A DNA stretch of 10,622 nucleotides, taken from contig JASMAE010000124.1 in assembly GCA_030754475.1 (NCBI GenBank), forward strand, positions 1 through 10,622. The letters run 5' to 3'. The notes below the pieces were generated by a model, which saw only the letters and a list, made by a program, of their open reading frames with translations, had not been told where the DNA came from and did not search any database. Made by a program: the position numbers and the translations under genes. This document shows, piece after piece, positions 7,252 to 10,622 of the stretch (within the stretch, counting starts at the first letter, position 1; every line of letters starts with the position of its first letter). This DNA comes from Rhodospirillales bacterium (GTDB lineage Bacteria > Pseudomonadota > Alphaproteobacteria > Rhodospirillales > JASLLV01).

Positions 7252-7441
7252 CCGCCCAGGGAACTGTCGGCTACCGGCGCCAACCATGCGGACCCTTTGT
7301 CATTGTCCGATTCTGTGTTCGCTTCTGTGGAATCGAACTGGCTCACACGTCCTTCCGGTCACCCGCGGCATCGCAAGATTGGGGCGGCCGGATTGGTGTG
7401 TGAGCTAATTCCTCTTAAACGAAGAATGCGATAGCCCGGCC
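7252..7441. other. Intergenic region upstream of glutathione reductase
   Basis: 190 bp without a credible gene. It contains an interrupted inverted repeat (7341-7405), annotated separately. A 7-bp stem, GGGCGGC/GCCGCCC (7233-7239 with 7251-7257), spans the stop codon of the upstream gene but has no T-tract. I could not find a convincing -35/-10 pair for the downstream gene, nor a clear Shine-Dalgarno before 7442; only a weak GAAG lies at 7421. Confidence 0.6.
7341..7405. repeat. Interrupted inverted repeat upstream of gor
   Basis: GCTCACAC (7341-7348) is the exact reverse complement of GTGTGAGC (7398-7405). Inside it, TCCGG (7354-7358) pairs with CCGGA (7388-7392). The two stems are separated by symmetric 5-nt internal loops on both sides, and the apical loop is 29 nt. 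It lies 37-101 nt before the glutathione reductase start, where an operator or structured leader would be expected. Function is unknown and a chance occurrence is possible. Confidence 0.4.
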
Positions 7442-8818
7442 ATGGCGAAGTTCGACTACGACCTCCTGACTATCGGCGCCGGCTCGGGCGGCGTTCGCGC
7501 GTCGCGCATGTCGGCCGAGTTCGGCGCCCGGGTCGCGATCTGCGAGGACAACCGGGTCGGCGGCACCTGCGTCATTCGCGGCTGCATACCGAAAAAGCTT
7601 TTCGCCTACGGCGCCCATTTCGCCGACGAGTTCGCCGATTCGGCGGGATACGGCTGGACGACGCCGGCGGCCGAATTCGACTGGGGCCGGCTGGTGGAGG
7701 CCAAAAACCACGAGATCGACCGCCTGAATGGCGTCTACATCCGTATCTTGCGGGAAAACGGTGTCGAGATCATCGAAGAGCGCGCCCGCGTCGTGGACCC
7801 CCACACCATCGAGGCAGGCGGGCGAACGCTCACGGCCGAGACCATCTTGATTGCCGCGGGCGCCCGGCCCGCGACCCCCGACATCCCCGGCCGCGAATAC
7901 GTGATCACGTCGGACGAGGCATTCGAGATGGAGACGTTGCCCAAGCGCGTCGTGATCGTCGGCGGCGGCTACATCGGCGTCGAGTTTGCGGGCATCTTCA
8001 ACGGCGTCGGCGCCGAGGTCACCGAGATCGTGCGCGCCGACACCATCCTGCGCGGCTTCGATCAGGACGTGCGCCTCGCGCTTGCCGACGAGATGGCGAA
8101 GCGCGGCATCACCATCCGAAGCGAGTGCGTAGTGCGCGGAATCGAAAGTGAGAACGGGGCCTTGAGTCTGCGTCTCGCCCACGGAGAGGTGCTTGAGACG
8201 GACCTGGTCATGTACGCGACCGGGCGCACGCCCCGGATCGAAGGCCTCGGTCTCGAAGCACTCAGCGTCGACGTCGGCGAATCGGGCGGGGTCGTGGTCG
8301 ACAAGTACTCGCGGACATCGGTTCCCAGCATCTTCGCCATCGGCGACGTGACCAACCGAGTCATGCTGACCCCGGTCGCAATCGCCGAGGGCGCGGCGTT
8401 CGCCGAAACCGTCTTCAACGACAACCCGCGATCGATGCACTACGGCGACATACCGACGGCCGTCTTCAGCCAGCCGCCCTTGGCGTCGGTCGGTCTCACC
8501 GAGGATGAAGCCCGCGCCCGCCATGCCGAGGTCGACGTCTACATGTCACGGTTTCGGCCGCTGAAGCACACCCTTTCGAAGCGCGACGAATCGACGGTCG
8601 TCAAGCTCGTCGTTCACGGTGACTCGGATCGCGTCGTGGGATGCCACATGCTCGGAATGGACGCGCCCGAGATCATCCAGGGCCTCGCCATCGCCATGAC
8701 ATGCGGCGCAACCAAGGCGCAGTTCGATGCGACCGTCGGCGTGCACCCGAGCGCGGCGGAGGAATTTGTGACGCTGCGCGAAAAGCGGCCCCACCATCCC
8801 GTGCGCGACCTCCGATGA
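7442..8818 (+). CDS. gor: Glutathione-disulfide reductase (NADPH)
   Basis: Flavoenzyme that reduces GSSG to two GSH with NADPH in the cytoplasm. It has 458 residues (E. coli Gor has 450). The FAD-binding GAGSGG is at 12-17, and the redox-active disulfide is Cys43/Cys48 in GGTCVIRGCIPKK. The NAD(P) Rossmann motif GGGYIG (174-179) is followed by Arg198 and Arg204 in VRADTILR, at the positions that give E. coli Gor its NADPH preference. The second FAD motif is FAIGDV (298-303). The dimer-interface catalytic pair is His435/Glu440 in GVHPSAAEE. These features separate it from lipoamide dehydrogenase, mercuric reductase and trypanothione reductase. The ATG at 7442 immediately precedes the FAD strand; the ribosome site is weak. 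The TGA stop overlaps the next gene's ATG as ATGA (8815-8818), implying translational coupling to a glutathione-dependent enzyme. Confidence 0.95.
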   Translation: MAKFDYDLLTIGAGSGGVRASRMSAEFGARVAICEDNRVGGTCVIRGCIPKKLFAYGAHFADEFADSAGYGWTTPAAEFDWGRLVEAKNHEIDRLNGVYIRILRENGVEIIEERARVVDPHTIEAGGRTLTAETILIAAGARPATPDIPGREYVITSDEAFEMETLPKRVVIVGGGYIGVEFAGIFNGVGAEVTEIVRADTILRGFDQDVRLALADEMAKRGITIRSECVVRGIESENGALSLRLAHGEVLETDLVMYATGRTPRIEGLGLEALSVDVGESGGVVVDKYSRTSVPSIFAIGDVTNRVMLTPVAIAEGAAFAETVFNDNPRSMHYGDIPTAVFSQPPLASVGLTEDEARARHAEVDVYMSRFRPLKHTLSKRDESTVVKLVVHGDSDRVVGCHMLGMDAPEIIQGLAIAMTCGATKAQFDATVGVHPSAAEEFVTLREKRPHHPVRDLR

Positions 8819-9531
8819 GCGGGGCGGCGATAACGCTTGCCGTCGATTTCTACTACTCGTTTCGCAGCCCGTACTCGTACCTGGCGGTTGCGCGCATGGT
8901 CCGGCTCGCCGCCGATCATGATGTGGAGGTGCGTTTGCGCGCCGTCTATCCGCTGGCGATCCGCAGGCCCGAGCTGGTGGAGCGAAATATCCGGTTGGGA
9001 CGCGGGGACGGCGGCGTCGGCGCCGATGTCGCGTTCTCGCCCTACATCGTCCGCGACGCGCCCCGCCTCGCGGAATTCCACGGCATTCCCTTCGCCTGGC
9101 CGCGACCCGATCCTATCGTCATGCAGCGCGACCCCTTCCGGGTGGCGGCCGAACAGCCAAACATCCGCCGCGTGACGCGGCTGGCGATCGAGGCCGAGCA
9201 TCGTGGTCAGGGTCTGGCCTTTGCTGACGAAGTCTCCGGCATCATCTTTTCGGGCCGCGTCGACGGCTGGGATACGGGGACTTACCTCGCCGAAGCGATG
9301 GTGCGTGCGGGTCTCGACGCCGCTTCGATGGAGGAAGCGGTGGCCGCGAATGCCGGCGGCCTGGACGCGGCGGCGGAAGAGAACGCGACCGCCCTTGCCG
9401 CCGCCGGACATTGGGGCGTGCCCACCATGGTGTTCGAGGGCGAGCCCTTCTTCGGCCAGGATCGGATCGAGGTCCTGATCTGGCGGATGAAGAGCCGCGG
9501 GCTAGAGTCGACTAGATGGAAAAAGCGCTAG
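8815..9531 (+). CDS. Kappa-class GST / 2-hydroxychromene-2-carboxylate isomerase family protein (DsbA-like fold)
   Basis: 238 residues from the ATG that overlaps the gor stop. The frame is open further upstream, but that part lies inside gor and is ignored. The family combines a thioredoxin fold with a helical insertion and uses glutathione. Members include NahD, which isomerises 2-hydroxychromene-2-carboxylate in naphthalene breakdown, and mitochondrial GSTK1. Visible marks are DFYYSFRSPYSYLA, with Ser18 at the position of the glutathione-activating serine, and RDAPRLAEFHGIPFAWP in the insertion. The C-terminal GVPTMVFEGEPFFGQDRIEVL contains the cis-Pro203 loop. There is no CxxC, so it is not a DsbA oxidase. 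No aromatic-degradation genes are nearby, so the true substrate is open; coupling to glutathione reductase suggests a general glutathione-linked detoxification or isomerase role. The TAG stop lies in a CTAG shared with the convergent GST gene. Confidence 0.88.
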   Translation: MSGAAITLAVDFYYSFRSPYSYLAVARMVRLAADHDVEVRLRAVYPLAIRRPELVERNIRLGRGDGGVGADVAFSPYIVRDAPRLAEFHGIPFAWPRPDPIVMQRDPFRVAAEQPNIRRVTRLAIEAEHRGQGLAFADEVSGIIFSGRVDGWDTGTYLAEAMVRAGLDAASMEEAVAANAGGLDAAAEENATALAAAGHWGVPTMVFEGEPFFGQDRIEVLIWRMKSRGLESTRWKKR

Positions 9532-10211
9532 CCCACGGGCCAGATAGTGGGCGAGCCGCGGCCCCGGGCGGTGGGCACCGCTTCCTCGCCCTCAGGCGCG
9601 ATCGTCATACCGCGCGCGACGCCGGGGCGCGCGCCCATGCGTTCGAACCAGGCGATCAGGTTCGGATAACCCTCGAAGCGCATGCCGAGGCGGTTGACCA
9701 CCACCATCAGCGGGTAGTTGGCCATGTCGGCGATGGAAAACGCACCGCAAAGGTAATCGCGCTCCGCGAGGCACCGGTCATAGACGGCGAGACGGCGTTG
9801 CGACTTCTTGTTCACCATGTCGATGATGGCGTCCGGCGTCTCGCCCGTCTCGTCGCGCGCAAAATGGATGAATTGATCGAAGATCGGGGCCGCGCTGGCC
9901 CCGTGGAACAGCGTCCACTCCAGCACCTCGATCCGACGCTTGGCGTCCGTCGGCAGAAACATTCCGGTCTTCTCGGCGAGGTAGATCAGAATCACGATGG
10001 ATTCCCAGACCGTCACGCTCTCGCCGCCGGGGCCGTCGCTGTCCACCAATGCCGGAATCATGCCGACGGGGTGGATCTTCACGTACTCGGGCGTCCGGGT
10101 CTCGCCCTTCCAGATGTCGAGCCAGTGGAGGTCGTAGTCGAGCCCCATCTCCTCAAGGCAGACGATGGGCTTGCGTCCGTTGTTGGTGGTCCACGTGTAA
10201 AGCTCGAGCAA
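9528..10211 (-). CDS. Glutathione S-transferase family protein, YfcG/nu-class-like
   Basis: Cytosolic GST of 227 residues. The N-terminal thioredoxin-fold domain (about 1-85) starts ELYTWTTNNGRK; Thr9 and Asn11 align with residues of E. coli YfcG linked to its disulfide-bond reductase activity. GMIPALVD carries the cis-Pro53, and WES (Glu70, Ser71) contacts the glutathione gamma-glutamyl group, followed by YLAEKTGMFLP as in YfcG. The all-helical C-terminal domain has the N-capping box FSIADMANYP (Ser159, Asp162). The last 20 or so residues form a low-complexity tail. The start is TTG at 10211, chosen because GGAG lies 7 nt upstream and the protein begins directly at the first beta strand; the nearby ATG at 10224 is out of frame. 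The TAG stop is inside the CTAG shared with the convergent kappa-GST gene. Ordinary conjugating activity remains an alternative. Confidence 0.9.
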   Translation of the reverse strand: MLELYTWTTNNGRKPIVCLEEMGLDYDLHWLDIWKGETRTPEYVKIHPVGMIPALVDSDGPGGESVTVWESIVILIYLAEKTGMFLPTDAKRRIEVLEWTLFHGASAAPIFDQFIHFARDETGETPDAIIDMVNKKSQRRLAVYDRCLAERDYLCGAFSIADMANYPLMVVVNRLGMRFEGYPNLIAWFERMGARPGVARGMTIAPEGEEAVPTARGRGSPTIWPVG

Positions 10212-10218
10212 GGGACGT

Positions 10219-10223
10219 CTCCA
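10219..10223 (-). promoter_or_regulatory. Ribosome binding site supporting the TTG start of the GST gene
   Basis: On the minus strand TGGAG occupies 10223-10219, with 7 nt between its end and the TTG at 10211-10209. This is normal spacing and supports a TTG initiator. No in-frame ATG fits the N-terminus of the family better. Confidence 0.5.
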
Positions 10224-10264
10224 TGTCCGGGGTACAAACCACCGGCGGGGGCGGCGAGGGGCAA

Positions 10265-10406
10265 TCTAGAGCGGATTGCGCTCGATTGGAACCATGATGC
10301 GGATCCAATCGGGCGCGTGAATGCGCTCTATTTCAATAAGATAGACAAGATTCACGTGATCGGCGGATCGCGGTGGACGATTCCGCGCGATCACGATCTG
10401 ATCTAG
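10265..10406. repeat. Two-hairpin palindromic intergenic element of about 142 bp
   Basis: The element begins TCTAGAGCG and ends GATCTAG. Hairpin A (10267-10330) pairs TAGAGCG with CGCTCTA, then ATT with AAT, then a 13-bp stem GCGCTCGATTGGA/TCCAATCGGGCGC with one G-T wobble, closing on a 13-nt loop. Hairpin B (10355-10395) pairs CGTGATCG with CGATCACG and GCGGA with TCCGC, with a single G bulge and a 14-nt loop. An outer AGATTCA/TGATCT pairing is also possible. The stretch between the hairpins is AT-richer. No open frame makes sense here. This architecture resembles the palindromic dispersed repeats found between genes in many proteobacteria. I cannot name a family from this window, where only one copy is present. 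It lies 54 bp upstream of the GST start. Confidence 0.7.
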
Positions 10407-10622
10407 CCGAGCGGGGTGGCCGGGGAAGTGGGCGCGCGGCGCCTCGGGTCCTGGCCGGCGGTTCGCGATCCGCGGGCACGCCTGGCCTGCCCCCGATTAG
10501 TGGTCCAGCGCTTAAGTTAGAGTTTGGCGCGGGTTAAGTTGATGGGCCAACCGTAGCCCATCAACAGCGTAGGTTGGCCCATCAACGTTTGGCAAGATGG
10601 TTTCTGGGGCCGGCGGTCTGTA
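10407..10622. other. Non-coding right flank
   Basis: 216 bp with no credible reading frame. The first ~90 bp are very GC-rich, with a small GGCGC/GCGCC hairpin (10431-10443). The last ~120 bp are noticeably AT-richer and contain short direct repeats TTAAGTT (10512-10518, 10534-10540) and GTTTGGC (10522-10528, 10587-10593) around a strong inverted repeat. It could be the edge of a mobile element or repeat that continues beyond the window, but no transposase or element end can be recognised. Confidence 0.5.
10538..10586. repeat. Perfect 15-bp inverted repeat with an alternative internal pairing
   Basis: GTTGATGGGCCAACC (10538-10552) is the exact reverse complement of GGTTGGCCCATCAAC (10572-10586), with a 19-nt loop. 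Within the loop, GCCCATCAAC (10556-10565) is a direct copy of the end of the right arm (10577-10586). The left arm can therefore fold either with it (10 bp, 8-nt loop) or with the full right arm (15 bp). It may be a REP-like element, a mobile-element end or a regulatory RNA structure; the sequence does not decide. Confidence 0.75.

Noticed and set aside
7233..7257. GGGCGGC/GCCGCCC stem across the stop of gabD copy 2 as an intrinsic terminator
   Set aside because: The stem is only 7 bp with an 11-nt loop and no T-tract, and one arm is constrained by coding sequence. It is too weak to annotate as a terminator.
5713..7287. 524-codon minus-strand open frame opposite gabD copy 2
   Set aside because: It is an antisense shadow of a clearly conserved gene in high-GC DNA. 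The translation is Arg/Gly/Asp-rich without domain motifs, and a similar shadow lies opposite copy 1 at 4204-5310.
7415..8524. 369-codon minus-strand open frame opposite glutathione reductase
   Set aside because: It is an antisense shadow. The plus-strand frame holds all glutathione reductase catalytic residues.
8641..8814. Upstream extension of the kappa-GST frame to an earlier ATG
   Set aside because: This segment lies inside gor, and its translation does not resemble the family. The ATG at 8815 starts directly at the first beta strand and makes a typical ATGA junction.
9516..10406. 296-codon plus-strand open frame across the GST and the palindromic repeat
   Set aside because: It is antisense to the GST and ends inside the repeat element; it has no motif support.
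10538..10593. Possible integron attC site
   Set aside because: The inverted repeat carries GTT and AAC ends, but the core-site consensus and the paired inner boxes with extrahelical bases are not recognisable, and no gene cassette is adjacent.
1..10622. CRISPR array, tRNA or rRNA genes, prophage or transposase genes
   Set aside because: I saw no regularly spaced repeats, no tRNA-like cloverleaf ending and no recombinase or transposase motifs on either strand.

Overview
The window is GC-rich (roughly two thirds G+C by eye), densely coding DNA from a proteobacterium, most likely an alphaproteobacterium. The pointers are the UDP-glucose dehydrogenase and phosphomannomutase sequence style, the glutathione reductase, short intergenic gaps and a palindromic intergenic repeat. 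Nothing in it (no rRNA, tRNA or full marker gene) fixes the genus. No CRISPR array, prophage or transposase gene is visible.

Layout. (1) Positions 1-3608, plus strand: a sugar-nucleotide operon with the 3' part of galU, then a UDP-glucose 6-dehydrogenase and a phosphomannomutase/phosphoglucomutase. Together these supply UDP-glucose, UDP-glucuronate and mannose-1-phosphate/glucose-1-phosphate for exopolysaccharide or LPS. (2) 3605-4165, minus strand: a small membrane-anchored mono-haem cytochrome c, convergent with the operon and sharing a CTAG stop overlap with it. (3) 4146-7251, plus strand: a good sigma70-type promoter drives a tandem pair of succinate-semialdehyde-dehydrogenase-like (GabD) genes. 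They are separated by 108 bp that contain an elaborate GC-rich hairpin. (4) 7252-7441: a 190-bp intergenic region with an interrupted inverted repeat. (5) 7442-9531, plus strand: glutathione reductase, translationally coupled through ATGA to a kappa-class GST / 2-hydroxychromene-2-carboxylate isomerase-like protein. (6) 9528-10211, minus strand: a YfcG-like glutathione S-transferase, again convergent through a CTAG stop overlap. (7) 10212-10622: non-coding DNA with a two-hairpin palindromic element of about 142 bp (10265-10406) and a 15-bp perfect inverted repeat with an alternative internal pairing (10538-10586).

How it fits together: the left third makes cell-surface polysaccharide precursors. 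The right half is a glutathione/aldehyde-handling neighbourhood: two NAD(P)-dependent aldehyde dehydrogenases, glutathione recycling and two glutathione-dependent enzymes of different fold families. Functional linkage between the aldehyde dehydrogenases and the glutathione genes is inferred only from proximity. The protein-coding content is conventional. The less ordinary signals are the structured non-coding DNA (10265-10406, 10538-10586, 5720-5772) and the complementary active-site substitutions in the two GabD copies. I do not see convincing evidence for a wholly new system.
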